A stretch of DNA of 64,000 nucleotides, from the NCBI RefSeq assembly GCF_001544475.1, contig NZ_FCNW02000034.1:1-64000 (forward strand), written 5' to 3'. Positions within the stretch are counted from its first letter, which is position 1. Every line of letters starts with the position of its first letter. The position numbers and the translations under genes were made by a program. Below are positions 24,727 to 33,438 of the stretch, in pieces. The notes beneath the pieces are model-generated. The model was not told the origin of the DNA, did not search any database, and saw only the letters and a list, made by a program, of their open reading frames with translations. Source of the DNA: Caballeronia humi. Lineage in GTDB: Bacteria > Pseudomonadota > Gammaproteobacteria > Burkholderiales > Burkholderiaceae.

Positions 24727-25779
24727 TCAATTAATCTGCGCGTGCCCGCACTTCGTATCACACGCGTGCGGCTCTTCTTCCACTTTCTGCGACGCCTCCG
24801 CACGAATCCCCAAGCGCTCGAGCAACTTGCGATCCGCCTCCGCTTGCGGATTGCTTGTCGTGAGCAACTGGTCGCCGTAAAAGATCGAATTCGCGCCGGC
24901 CGCGAAGCACAGTGCCTGCAGCGCCTCGTCCATCTGCTCGCGTCCTGCCGAGAGACGCACCATCGCGCCCGGCATCGTGATGCGCGCGACCGCGATCGTG
25001 CGCACGAATTCGAACGGATCGAGCGGCGCCGTGCCGGTGAGCGGCGTGCCTTCGACCTGCACGAGATTGTTGATCGGCACCGACTCCGGATACGGGTCCA
25101 TGTTCGCCAACTGCGTGATGAGCCCCGCGCGCTCGCGCCGCGATTCACCCATCCCGACGATCCCGCCGCAGCACACGTTGATACCGACATCGCGCACGCG
25201 TTCGAGCGTGTCGAGGCGGTCCTGATACGTGCGCGTCGAGATGATCTGGCCGTAGAACTCCGGCGACGTATCGAGGTTGTGGTTGTAGTAGTCGAGGCCC
25301 GCTTCGCGCAGTCCCTCCGCCTGATGCGCCTCCAGCATGCCGAGGGTCACGCATGTTTCCAGTCCCATCGCCTTCACGCCGCGAATCATGTCCTTGATTG
25401 GTTCGAGGTGACGGTCCTTCGGATTGCGCCACGCGGCGCCCATGCAGAAGCGCGTCGCGCCGTTCGACTTTGCGATCTCCGCGGCCTTGAGCACGGCATC
25501 GACTTCCATCAGCTTGTCGGCCTTCAGCCCGGTATCGTGATGCACCGATTGCGGACAGTACGCGCAGTCCTCCTCGCAGCCGCCCGTCTTGATCGACAGC
25601 AGCGTGGAAAGCTGCACCGTGTTCGGATCGAAATGCTCGCGATGCACGGTCTGCGCGCGGTACAGCAAGTCGTTGAACGGCAGCTCGTAGAGCGCGACGA
25701 CATCCGCGACGCGCCAGCGCGCTTGCGTCGGTGTTTGTGCTTGCGTCGATTGTGTCTGAGCGATGTGTGCTTGCGTCAT
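24727..25779 (-). CDS. bioB: Biotin synthase
   Basis: 350 residues from ATG 25779. The radical-SAM CxxxCxxC motif is GGCEEDCAYCPQS (Cys 68, 72, 75), with CMGAAWRNPKDRH, YNHNLDTSPEFYG and GGIVGMGESRRERAGL supplying the ligands for the second [2Fe-2S] cluster and substrate. It inserts sulfur into dethiobiotin as the last biotin step. The N-terminus has an unusual Gln/Thr/Ala repeat (AQTQSTQAQTPTQA). The C-terminal tail carries two extra Cys (HACDTKCGHAQIN). Last gene of bioA-F-D-B; 29 bases after bioD. Confidence 0.97.
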   Translation of the reverse strand: MTQAHIAQTQSTQAQTPTQARWRVADVVALYELPFNDLLYRAQTVHREHFDPNTVQLSTLLSIKTGGCEEDCAYCPQSVHHDTGLKADKLMEVDAVLKAAEIAKSNGATRFCMGAAWRNPKDRHLEPIKDMIRGVKAMGLETCVTLGMLEAHQAEGLREAGLDYYNHNLDTSPEFYGQIISTRTYQDRLDTLERVRDVGINVCCGGIVGMGESRRERAGLITQLANMDPYPESVPINNLVQVEGTPLTGTAPLDPFEFVRTIAVARITMPGAMVRLSAGREQMDEALQALCFAAGANSIFYGDQLLTTSNPQAEADRKLLERLGIRAEASQKVEEEPHACDTKCGHAQIN

Positions 25780-25808
25780 GAGATCAATCCTTGTGCTTGG
25801 AGCGTGAA

Positions 25809-26534
25809 TCACTGACCTGCGTTGTCCGCGCGAAGCGACTGCAACAGCAGGGTCGAATCGATATGGTTTGCCGCCTCCCGGGCATCGGGCGGCGCGAGAT
25901 GAGGGATGGTGCCGATGAGCGGCGCGTTGTACTGGATGTCGAGCCGAAGCCGGATCGCTTCGATGTTTTCGGCAGGGTAGAGCATATTCGGATCGACGCG
26001 GTTCGCGACCCAGCCCGCGAGCCGCAGGCCGCGCGATGCGATCGCTTCGGCGGTCAGCAACGCATGGCTGATGCACCCGAGCCGCATGCCGACCACCAGC
26101 ACCACCGGCAGATCGAGCGCGAACGCGAGATCGGCGGTGTCGTGCACATCGGTGAGCGGCACGCGAAAGCCGCCGACACCTTCCACCACGACCACGTCGG
26201 CTTGCGTCATCGCGAGCTTGTGGGCATCGACGATGCGCGAAATGTCGAGCGCCACGTTCTCGCGCGCGGCAGCAATGTGCGGCGCGATCGGTTCTTTCAA
26301 CAGGTACGGCGTGCGCACGTCGGGCGGCAGCGCGACGTTGGCGGCGGCGTCGAGCTGATCCGCGTCTTCGTTGTGCCAGACGCCGTCGCGCGCGAACGCG
26401 CCCGCTGCGATCGGCTTCATCGCGGCGGCGCGCAGGCCTTGCTGCGCGAAGCCGTGCAACAACGCAGCCGACACGAGCGTCTTGCCGATCTCAGTATCGG
26501 TGCCGGTGACGAAGAAGGAGACGGGCGCGTTCAT
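25809..26534 (-). CDS. bioD: Dethiobiotin synthetase
   Basis: 241 residues from ATG 26534, overlapping bioF's stop by four bases. P-loop FFVTGTDTEIGKTLVSAAL at residues 7-25, KPIAAG near 40, the VVVEGVGGFRVPL Mg/ATP patch near 120 and a late GWVANRVDPN adenine-binding motif. It forms the ureido ring of dethiobiotin from DAPA, CO2 and ATP. Third gene of the biotin operon. Confidence 0.96.
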   Translation of the reverse strand: MNAPVSFFVTGTDTEIGKTLVSAALLHGFAQQGLRAAAMKPIAAGAFARDGVWHNEDADQLDAAANVALPPDVRTPYLLKEPIAPHIAAARENVALDISRIVDAHKLAMTQADVVVVEGVGGFRVPLTDVHDTADLAFALDLPVVLVVGMRLGCISHALLTAEAIASRGLRLAGWVANRVDPNMLYPAENIEAIRLRLDIQYNAPLIGTIPHLAPPDAREAANHIDSTLLLQSLRADNAGQ

Positions 26535-27733
26535 GATTGCTTGCTCAAGGTCGATAGCGCGTCGTTCAAACGCGCGAGATCGTCGTCGCTGTGCCCTGCC
26601 GAGAGCGAGATACGCAGGCGCGATGTGCCAGCGGGCACGGTCGGCGGACGAATCGCGGGAACCCACAGGCCCTTTGCATCGAGCGCGGCGGCGAGCGCGA
26701 GCGTCTCATCATTGCCGCCGATCACGAGCGGTTGCACGGCCGTGTGCGAATCGACGGGAAGCCAGCGCGTGCGCTTCAACATCGCGCGCGTCGTCTCGAT
26801 CAGTGCGGCGAGATGCTGTCGGCGCGCGTCGCCTTCGTCGCTGCCGATGATCGCGATGCTCGCCGACACCGCGTGCGCGACCGCAGGCGGCGACGCCGTC
26901 GTGAAGATGTACGGACGCGCGCGCTGCATGAGCCATTCGATCACCGTCTCGTGCGCGACGACGAACGCGCCCGCGACGCCCGCCGCCTTGCCGAGCGTGC
27001 CGACATAGACGAGATGCGGCGAGCGCAGCGCGGCCGCCGCGAGCGCGCCGCGTCCCTGCGGGCCGAGGATGCCAAAGCCGTGCGCATCGTCGACGACGAG
27101 CCACGCGCCGTAACGCTCGGCCAGTTCCAGCAGACGTGTGAGCGGCGCGATATCGCCGTCCATGCTGAAGACGGCATCGGTGACGATCACCTTTGTGGCC
27201 GCGTCGCCCGACGACGCATCGAGCATCGCGTCGAGTGCTTCCACGTCCGCGTGCGGATAGATCTGCACGTCGGCGCGCGAGAGCCGCACGCCGTCGATCA
27301 GCGACGCGTGGTTCAACGCATCGGAGAAAACGAGCGTACCGCGCCCCGCGAGCGTCGAGAGCACCGCAAGGTTCGCCATGTAGCCGGTGCTGAAGTAGAG
27401 CGCGCGCGGGTTGTCGACGAAGCCGCCGCTGAATTCGGCGAGATCGTCTTCAAGTTGCGCGTGGGCGCGCGAGTGGCCGCCGAGCAGATGCGAGCCGCCG
27501 CTGCCCGCGCCGTAGAGCGTCGCGCCTTCGGAGAGCGCGGCGCGCAGCTTGTCATGCGCGGCGAGCCCAAGATAATCGTTGCTGGCAAAGCCGATGATCG
27601 CGCGGCCGTCCACCGTCATGTGCGCGGCGCAGGCGCTGTCGGCGATGCGACGGCGACGGCGCAGGCCGCGTGCGTCGATATCGGCAAGGCCTTGTTCGAG
27701 CGTGTCGAAGAGTGCGTCCGATGTGTCGCTCAT
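26531..27733 (-). CDS. bioF: 8-amino-7-oxononanoate synthase
   Basis: 400 residues. Alpha-oxoamine synthase fold: FASNDYLGLAAH near residue 49, GSGGSHLLGGHSRAHAQLE, FSTGYMANLAVLSTL, VVDDAHGFGILGPQGRG (PLP pyridine-binding Asp and His) and the PLP-Lys in VYVGTLGKAAGVAGAF. It condenses pimeloyl-ACP/CoA with L-alanine. Both ends overlap neighbouring genes by four bases (bioA upstream, bioD downstream), so translation is coupled. Confidence 0.96.
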   Translation of the reverse strand: MSDTSDALFDTLEQGLADIDARGLRRRRRIADSACAAHMTVDGRAIIGFASNDYLGLAAHDKLRAALSEGATLYGAGSGGSHLLGGHSRAHAQLEDDLAEFSGGFVDNPRALYFSTGYMANLAVLSTLAGRGTLVFSDALNHASLIDGVRLSRADVQIYPHADVEALDAMLDASSGDAATKVIVTDAVFSMDGDIAPLTRLLELAERYGAWLVVDDAHGFGILGPQGRGALAAAALRSPHLVYVGTLGKAAGVAGAFVVAHETVIEWLMQRARPYIFTTASPPAVAHAVSASIAIIGSDEGDARRQHLAALIETTRAMLKRTRWLPVDSHTAVQPLVIGGNDETLALAAALDAKGLWVPAIRPPTVPAGTSRLRISLSAGHSDDDLARLNDALSTLSKQS

Positions 27734-29058
27734 GCGGCCTCCGCGAGCGTCGCTTCGAAGGTCGCGCGGGTGCGTTCAGCGAGCAGCGCGAGTTCGTCAT
27801 CGGCGAGGATGTAGGGCGGCATCAGATATATGGTCGTACCGATCGGGCGCAATAAAAGCTCTTGTTTCAAGGCGTTTTCGAAGAAACGCCGTGAGAACGT
27901 GCGAGCGTGTGACGCGTCTTCGATGACCGCATCGAACGCGAAAATCGTGCCGCGCTCGCGCAGATTGCGAACGTTCGGATGATCGGCCAGCGGCTTCAAT
28001 GCAGCACTCAATATCGACGACTTGCGGCGGTTCTCGTTGAACACGTCGGCGCTATCGAAGAGATCGAGCGTCGCCAACGCCGCGCGGCACGCGAGCGGAT
28101 TGCCCGTGTACGAATGCGAGTGGAGGAAGCCGCGCGTCATGTCGTCGTCGTAGAAGGCGGCGTAGATCTCGTCACGCGTGAGCACGATCGAGAGCGGCAG
28201 ATAACCGCCGCTGATCCCCTTCGATAAACATACGAAGTCCGGCCAGATCGAAGCCTGTTCGCACGCGAAGAAAGTGCCAGACCGTCCGCAGCCGACGGCG
28301 ATTTCATCGGCGATCAGATGCACGTCGAATTCGTCGCAGAGCGCGCGGAGTGCCGTCAGATACGACGGATCGTACATCGCCATGCCGGCGGCACACTGCA
28401 CGAGCGGCTCGACGATCACCGCCGCGAGATGCTGCGCGCGCGCCTCGAAGAGCTTGCGCATGTCGGCGAGGGCGACGCGAACCGCATCGACGCCCTTGCG
28501 CGCATCGGGCGACGTGACCACATGCGCGTGCCGAATCAGCGGATCGTAGGCGTCCTTGAACAGCGCGACATCGGTGACGCCCAACGCGCCGATCGTCTCG
28601 CCGTGATAGCTGTTCGCGAGGCACACGAACTCGTTTTTCTGTTCTTGCCCTTTGTTGCGCCAATAGTGAAAGCTCATCTTCAGCGCGATTTCGACCGCCG
28701 ATGCGCCATCGGAGGCGAAGAACGCGTGGCCGAGCGTGTGCTGCGTCAGCGCGGAAAGCCGTTCGGCGAGCAGCACCGCGGGCTCGTGCGTGCAGCCCGC
28801 GAGCATCGCGTGTTCGAGCGTATCGAGCTGATCCTTGAGCGCTGCGTTGATGCTCGGATTCGCGTGGCCGAACAGATTGACCCACCACGAACTGATGCCG
28901 TCGAGATAACGCCGGTCATCGTGATCGTAAAGCCACGCGCCTTTACCGCGCGCGACCGGAATGAGCGGCAGGCGCTCGTGATGCTTCATCTGGGTGCACG
29001 GATGCCACACGGCAGCGAGCGAACGCGCGATCCAGTTTTCATTAGCTTCTGTGTTCAA
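27730..29058 (-). CDS. bioA: Adenosylmethionine-8-amino-7-oxononanoate transaminase
   Basis: 442 residues. Class III aminotransferase with BioA landmarks: AVWHPCTQMKHHERLPLIP, DGISSWWVNLFGHANPSIN, FASDGASAVEIALKMSFHYW, VIVEPLVQCAAGMAMYDPSYL, LIADEIAVGCGRSGTFFACE and the PLP-Lys in CLSKGISGGYLPLS. It transfers the amino group of SAM to KAPA. First gene of the biotin operon, starting 42 bases after the stop of an enoyl-CoA hydratase gene, so the two may share a transcript. Confidence 0.97.
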   Translation of the reverse strand: MNTEANENWIARSLAAVWHPCTQMKHHERLPLIPVARGKGAWLYDHDDRRYLDGISSWWVNLFGHANPSINAALKDQLDTLEHAMLAGCTHEPAVLLAERLSALTQHTLGHAFFASDGASAVEIALKMSFHYWRNKGQEQKNEFVCLANSYHGETIGALGVTDVALFKDAYDPLIRHAHVVTSPDARKGVDAVRVALADMRKLFEARAQHLAAVIVEPLVQCAAGMAMYDPSYLTALRALCDEFDVHLIADEIAVGCGRSGTFFACEQASIWPDFVCLSKGISGGYLPLSIVLTRDEIYAAFYDDDMTRGFLHSHSYTGNPLACRAALATLDLFDSADVFNENRRKSSILSAALKPLADHPNVRNLRERGTIFAFDAVIEDASHARTFSRRFFENALKQELLLRPIGTTIYLMPPYILADDELALLAERTRATFEATLAEAA

Positions 29059-29100
29059 AGCGACTCCACGACAGGCGCGACTCGCGCATGTCTCGTACTT

Positions 29101-29898
29101 TCACGCGAGCCAGGAAGGCTTGCGTTTTTCCAGGAAACTGCGCACGCCTTCGCGCCCTTCATCGGACGAACGGATGCGTGCGATGCGATCGGCGGTATCG
29201 GCGATCAGCGCTTCATCGATCGCCTTGTCCGCCATGTCGGCCACCAGTTGCTTGCATTCGCGCACGGCGTTCGGGCTGTTCGCGACGATCGATGCGGCCA
29301 CCGCGTCGACGCTTGCATCGAGCTGATCGGCGGCGACCACCTGATGCACGAAGCCGATGCGCAGCGCCTCGGCGGCATCGAAACGTTCGGCGGTCACGAA
29401 ATAGCGGTGCGCGGCGCGCGCGCCCATCGCGCGGATCACATAGGGCGCGATCGTCGCGGGCATCAGGCCGAGCTTCGCTTCAGAGAGGCAGTAGTTCGCC
29501 GTGTCCGCGCTGATCGCGATGTCGCAGGCGGCGACGAGCCCCATGCCGCCCGCGTATGCGTCGCCCTGGACGCGCGCGATCACCGGCTTGCTGCACGTGT
29601 GGATGGTGTTGAGCATCGTCGCGAGGCTGAGCGCGTCGGAGCGGTTCTCGGTGTCCGAGTAACCCGCCATGCGCTTCATCCAGTTCAGGTCCGCGCCCGC
29701 GCAGAACGCCGGGCCGTTTGCCGCGAGGATCACCGCGCGCACGCTCGCGTCGTCGTCGAGTGCGCGGAAGGCGGCGGTGAGTTCGACGATCGTCGCGTCG
29801 TCGAAGGCATTGCGCACGTCGGGGCGATCGAGCGTCACGCGGGCGATGTGCCCGACGACGGTGAACTTGAGGCGCTGCAGGTTCAATGCATCGGTCAT
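29101..29898 (-). CDS. liuC: Enoyl-CoA hydratase, probable 3-methylglutaconyl-CoA hydratase
   Basis: 265 residues from ATG 29898. Crotonase fold: VTLDRPDVRNAFDDATIVEL at residues 21-40, the oxyanion patch AANGPAFCAGADLNWMKRM, VIARVQGDAYAGGMGLVAACDIAI and CLSEAKLGLMPATIAPYVI holding the catalytic Glu region, then FVTAERFDAAEALRIGFVHQVV. The LGLMPATIAPYVIRAMG style is what I recall for LiuC, which hydrates 3-methylglutaconyl-CoA to HMG-CoA in leucine breakdown. HMG-CoA lyase, the next step, is 8 kb away. The symbol is tentative; general enoyl-CoA hydratase is certain. Confidence 0.82.
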   Translation of the reverse strand: MTDALNLQRLKFTVVGHIARVTLDRPDVRNAFDDATIVELTAAFRALDDDASVRAVILAANGPAFCAGADLNWMKRMAGYSDTENRSDALSLATMLNTIHTCSKPVIARVQGDAYAGGMGLVAACDIAISADTANYCLSEAKLGLMPATIAPYVIRAMGARAAHRYFVTAERFDAAEALRIGFVHQVVAADQLDASVDAVAASIVANSPNAVRECKQLVADMADKAIDEALIADTADRIARIRSSDEGREGVRSFLEKRKPSWLA

Positions 29899-30080
29899 GG
29901 GAAGTCTTCGCAAGGTGGACGACGAGAAACCGATTATCTCCAAATTCGCGACGTATTTCGATTCCGGCACGGATTGCAGCGGTTTGCGCCGATCGCAGTC
30001 AAGCCCGCGAATCTCGAAAACACGCGTAACGTCGCTCAACACGGGCGCTTGTCTGGGCTTCTGGCGGGAGGCGATGCGAA

Positions 30081-30103
30081 AGCGCCGGCTCGGGGCCGGC
30101 GCT
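30081..30103 (-). terminator. Hairpin after the secreted hydrolase gene
   Basis: AGCGCCGGC/GCCGGCGCT stem with a five-base loop, about 25 bases past the minus-strand stop at 30127. Only a short T-rich tail (TTTCGC) follows on the minus strand, so termination strength is uncertain. Confidence 0.5.
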
Positions 30104-30126
30104 GCAAATCGATGCGGGAGACGCGT

Positions 30127-31365
30127 TCAGCGCGAGGCCGTCTGCGTGTCGGCGCTGGAATCGCGCCAGACGACGGCGTCATCGACCGCGTAGAGGCGGC
30201 ATGGATCGCTGCTTTGCTTCTGGCAGCTCGCGATGGCGACCGACATCGGGTCGTCGCCGCCTTCGGCCCACGACCACGCGCCCGAATCCGATACCGCGAA
30301 CGCGCGGCTCGAATACTGGTGCAGGAAGTTGCGATATCCAGCGCGTCCGCCTTCGTCGAGGTACGGGACGGCGGTCACGGCGTCGAGGCTCGCGTAGCCG
30401 CTCGCCTTCGGCGCGCGCGGCTCGGAGACCTGGTAAAGCACTGAAGTCGGCATGCCGATCTGCGCAAGGAAGGTCTTGACGCGCGGCCACCAAACCTGCA
30501 CGCCGTCACGATCGCCGACGAGACGATGCGCGTCGTTCTTGTACGCGCCGAAGTCGAACATCTGCGCTTTCGCGCCGTGCTCGGTGAACGCGGCGTACAT
30601 CTGGCCGGCGAGCTCGCCTTGCCAGACGGAATCGTTCGCGCCGTAGAGCCAGAGCGAAGGCAGGCGCACTTTCTCGCCGTACGAGCCGAATGCGGCGGTG
30701 AGATTTTTCTGCCAGCCGGCGCATTCGTCCTGACGCAGGCCGCCGGAGAAGTTGATCAGGCCCCGCACGCCGGGTGCCGAAACGGCGTCGCGCGCGCCGT
30801 AAGCGATGGCGGTCATCCCGCCGTGCGACGTACCGCCGACGACGATATGCGTCTTGTCCACGTATGGCTGTTCGCTCATGTACGCGACGGCGGCTGCGAC
30901 GTCGTGCGCCTGCTCGTAGCCGTTCGCTTCGACGTCGCAGCCGTGGCCGGCGTACTCGCCGCCGGATTCGGCGAAACCGCGGCGATTCGGCACCACGACG
31001 ACATAACCGTGCCGCACGAATTCGCGTGCGAGCGCGAGCGGACGATTGCGCGGCTGGTTGTGCGCGTCGCCGGGGAGCTTGCCGTGATTGAACACGATCA
31101 TCGGGAATGGACCGGCGCCGTCCGGCTTGAACACGGTCGTCTGGAGCGTGACGTCGCCTTCCGGGATGCGGATGACGGTTTCGTTCAGACCGTTGTCGAC
31201 GGCGGGGAGGGCGATGTCGATGGCGTTGGGAATCTGGCCGAAGGCGGGTGCCTGGAGTCCTTCGGACTGGCGAGTGCCTCCGATCGGTTCGGCGTGCGCG
31301 AGGGACTGCAGCGTCCCGGCGGCGCACAACAAGCTCCATCCGACCAAAAAGGCTCTGATTCCCAT
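30127..31365 (-). CDS. Secreted alpha/beta hydrolase (dienelactone hydrolase/peptidase S9-like)
   Basis: 412 residues with a signal peptide (MGIRAFLVGWSLLCAAGTLQ, cleavage around AHA-EP). Exported serine hydrolase: oxyanion patch IVFNHGKLPGD with N-H-G, VVPNRRGFAESGGEYAGHGC, the nucleophile elbow VVGGTSHGGMTAIAYG (GTSHGG), LWLYGANDSVWQGE with the acid and DAHRLVGDRDGV with the His. A C-terminal extension of about 90 residues follows, with two Cys near the end (SCQKQSSDPCRLYA) that could form a disulfide in the periplasm. Substrate unknown; esterases, acyl peptidases and polyester hydrolases share this layout. Monocistronic. Confidence 0.85.
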   Translation of the reverse strand: MGIRAFLVGWSLLCAAGTLQSLAHAEPIGGTRQSEGLQAPAFGQIPNAIDIALPAVDNGLNETVIRIPEGDVTLQTTVFKPDGAGPFPMIVFNHGKLPGDAHNQPRNRPLALAREFVRHGYVVVVPNRRGFAESGGEYAGHGCDVEANGYEQAHDVAAAVAYMSEQPYVDKTHIVVGGTSHGGMTAIAYGARDAVSAPGVRGLINFSGGLRQDECAGWQKNLTAAFGSYGEKVRLPSLWLYGANDSVWQGELAGQMYAAFTEHGAKAQMFDFGAYKNDAHRLVGDRDGVQVWWPRVKTFLAQIGMPTSVLYQVSEPRAPKASGYASLDAVTAVPYLDEGGRAGYRNFLHQYSSRAFAVSDSGAWSWAEGGDDPMSVAIASCQKQSSDPCRLYAVDDAVVWRDSSADTQTASR

Positions 31366-31700
31366 CCCTTGACTCCAGCCGCTAAAACGACGTTGATACG
31401 GTGTGGCCCAGATTGAGAAGACAAGCCGAAGTCACAAACCGATCTCCCTGCTTACCTTGGAAGCAGTATGACGGCGGGTTTCCGGGAGTCATGCCTTGAA
31501 CAGACACGACAATTGGCTTCAATACGGGCGTCTAAGCGCAGATGCGAGCGCTTTGGCGTAGTCAAAGAGTAACCGGACAAAAACAGTGTGAACAATCAGC
31601 ATTACCCCTGTAACTACTCGCTTAATCAGACGAAAGGGAATTAATACTGAATTATTGTAGGGAACGCTTAATAGTGTTTTTGTGACTTATTACTGGATTA
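31366..31700. other. Intergenic stretch between YchJ and the secreted hydrolase
   Basis: 335 bases without a gene. The half near 31590-31700 is distinctly AT-rich (GAATTAATACTGAATTATTG), unlike the rest of the window, and lies downstream of the ychJ stop. The hydrolase promoter should be near 31370-31500. No strong hairpin was seen. Confidence 0.45.
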
Positions 31701-32120
31701 TTATTTATCGCTTACATCGCCATCGATATAAAGCCAGCGGCCCTCCTTACGCACGAAGCGGCTGGTTTCGTGAAGTCGGTGCGCACGCCCGCCAGTCTTG
31801 TATCTCGCGACGAATTCCACTTCGGCGTGATCCGGGTCCGTTTCTACATGGCGTTTGATTTGTAAGCCGAGCCACTTGGTTTGCGCGTCTGTCGAAGCGT
31901 CGAGGTTTACAGGACACGTTGCGTCGGACCAGGTCGCGCGGAGATAAGGCGTGTCGCCGAGCACATAGGCGGTGTAGCGCGAGCGCATCAGTTCCATCGC
32001 ATTCGGTGGTAGCGCGCCGTCATTGATGAAGCGCCCGCAGCAGTCGGCGTAGCGCGGCGCGCGATCATTCGGGCGGCGCGCTGGCGACGCCCCGCCACAC
32101 GGACACTCGTCCGGCTTCAT
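31701..32120 (-). CDS. YchJ-family protein with N-terminal SEC-C-like zinc motif
   Basis: 139 residues from ATG 32120, overlapping the GST stop (ATGA). N-terminal cysteine cluster CPCGG...YADCCGRFI (SEC-C-like zinc site) is followed by the YchJ core: ELMRSRYTAYVLGDTPYLRATW, GLQIKRHVETDPDHAEVEFVARYK and HETSRFVRKEGRWLYIDGDV, the last part having an NTF2-like fold. Family members are small cytoplasmic proteins of unknown role. Last gene of a same-strand run beginning at the MerR regulator (37678). Low-complexity AT-rich DNA follows. Confidence 0.88.
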   Translation of the reverse strand: MKPDECPCGGASPARRPNDRAPRYADCCGRFINDGALPPNAMELMRSRYTAYVLGDTPYLRATWSDATCPVNLDASTDAQTKWLGLQIKRHVETDPDHAEVEFVARYKTGGRAHRLHETSRFVRKEGRWLYIDGDVSDK

Positions 32121-32725
32121 TGATCGACGCCCGGCATGTCGATATGACGCGGCTGCGTGCGCACGCGCTCGATCCACGCGCGAATCGCCGGATAGCGCGA
32201 CAGGTCGAGATTCGCCTCGGCGGCGACGTGGGTGTACGCGTACAGCGCGATATCGGCGACGGAATAATTTTCGCCGACGAAAAACGTGCGCGTCGCGAGG
32301 TGCGACTCCATCACGTCCAGCGCGCGATACGACCCCGCAATTCTTTCAGGCAAGCGCGGATCGTCCGCCTTCTTCAAGAATTGCAGAATGAAGCGCGCCA
32401 CCGCGACGTTCGGCTCGTGGCTGTATTGCTCGAAGAACATCCATTGCAGCACCTGCGCACGCGCGAGGCGGTCGGCAGGCATCAGCGGCGTGCCTTCGGC
32501 GAGATAGCAGAGGATCGCGTCGGATTCGGAGAGACACGTCGTGTCGTCGATCTGCAGCACCGGCACCTTGCCGTTCGGATTGAGCAGACGAAACGCGTCG
32601 GTGCGCGTGGCGCCGCTCATCATGTCGACCTCATGCCACACGTAGGGCAAGTTCAGTTGTTCGAGCGCGAGCCTGACCTTGTAGCAATTGCCCGAAGCCG
32701 ACACACCATGCACTTGATAATTCAC
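32117..32725 (-). CDS. Glutathione S-transferase family protein
   Basis: 202 residues. Thioredoxin-like N-terminal domain with YQVHGVSASGNCYKVRLALE (Ser/Cys near the catalytic turn), NPNGKVPVLQIDDTTCLSESDAILCYLAE as the GSH-binding cis-Pro and E-S-D patch, and a helical C-terminal domain with YSVADIALYAYTHVAAEA as N-capping motif. Cytoplasmic; the conjugated substrate is unknown. It follows the SDR gene by 14 bases and overlaps YchJ at its stop. Confidence 0.9.
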   Translation of the reverse strand: MNYQVHGVSASGNCYKVRLALEQLNLPYVWHEVDMMSGATRTDAFRLLNPNGKVPVLQIDDTTCLSESDAILCYLAEGTPLMPADRLARAQVLQWMFFEQYSHEPNVAVARFILQFLKKADDPRLPERIAGSYRALDVMESHLATRTFFVGENYSVADIALYAYTHVAAEANLDLSRYPAIRAWIERVRTQPRHIDMPGVDQ

Positions 32726-32739
32726 TCAATATCCCTCGT

Positions 32740-33417
32740 TTACCAGTCGATCTTCGTGCCGTCGTACTGCACGAAGCTGCCGTTGAATTGTTCCCGCATC
32801 GCCCCCGCCTCGGCAATCACCGCGCGCATGCCGCCGACGCTATGCGCAACATCGATCGCCGCCGACGATCCGCCCATGTCCGTGCGCACCCAGCCCGGAT
32901 GCAGCGCGATGCACGCCGAGTGCCGCGTCTCCAGCGACGCCACCTTGATCACCGAGTTCAACGCCGCCTTGCTCGCGCGATAGAGCCAGCCCGTCGTGCC
33001 GCTCGCCGTGCCAATGCTGCCCATCCGGCTCGACAGAACCGCGAGCACGCCGTGCGCGGCGTCGGTGAGAGGCAGCAGCACGGGGATCAGTTGCATCGGG
33101 CCGTGCACGTTGGTGCGCATGACGTCGTCGAAATCGTCGGCATTGACCGGCTCGACGCCTTCCGTGCGCGGCCCGTACACCCCCGACACGATGATCGCGA
33201 CATCGAGCCGCTCGCCGTCCAGTTGCCACGCGAGCGCCGCGACCTGCTCGGGCTGCGTGACATCGAGCGAGAACGTCTGCGCGCCCATCGCATCGAGCGC
33301 GTGAAGCGACGCCTTGTCGCGCGCGGTGGCCAGCACGCGCCAGCCGTCGCGGGAATATTCGCGCGCGAACTCGTGACCCAGGCCACGCGATGCGCCGACG
33401 ATCAGTACGGTTTTCAT
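32740..33417 (-). CDS. Short-chain dehydrogenase/reductase (SDR)
   Basis: 225 residues. Classical SDR Rossmann motif LIVGASRGLGHEFAREYS at 5-22, a LDVTQPEQV strand, VSGVYGPRT in place of the usual NNAG and the catalytic YxxxK in WLYRASKAALNSVIKVA with a preceding Ser in LSSRMGS. PG-type motif HPGWVRTDMGGSSAAI. Reduces a carbonyl with NAD(P)H; substrate unknown. Lies between thiolase (21 bases upstream) and GST (14 bases downstream) in one run. Confidence 0.9.
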   Translation of the reverse strand: MKTVLIVGASRGLGHEFAREYSRDGWRVLATARDKASLHALDAMGAQTFSLDVTQPEQVAALAWQLDGERLDVAIIVSGVYGPRTEGVEPVNADDFDDVMRTNVHGPMQLIPVLLPLTDAAHGVLAVLSSRMGSIGTASGTTGWLYRASKAALNSVIKVASLETRHSACIALHPGWVRTDMGGSSAAIDVAHSVGGMRAVIAEAGAMREQFNGSFVQYDGTKIDW

Positions 33418-33438
33418 GTCGATCCCTGGATCAAAGGC

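Noticed and set aside
28318..30444. 708-aa plus-strand open frame
   Set aside because: Runs antisense across bioA, a gene gap and two further genes; composition artefact.
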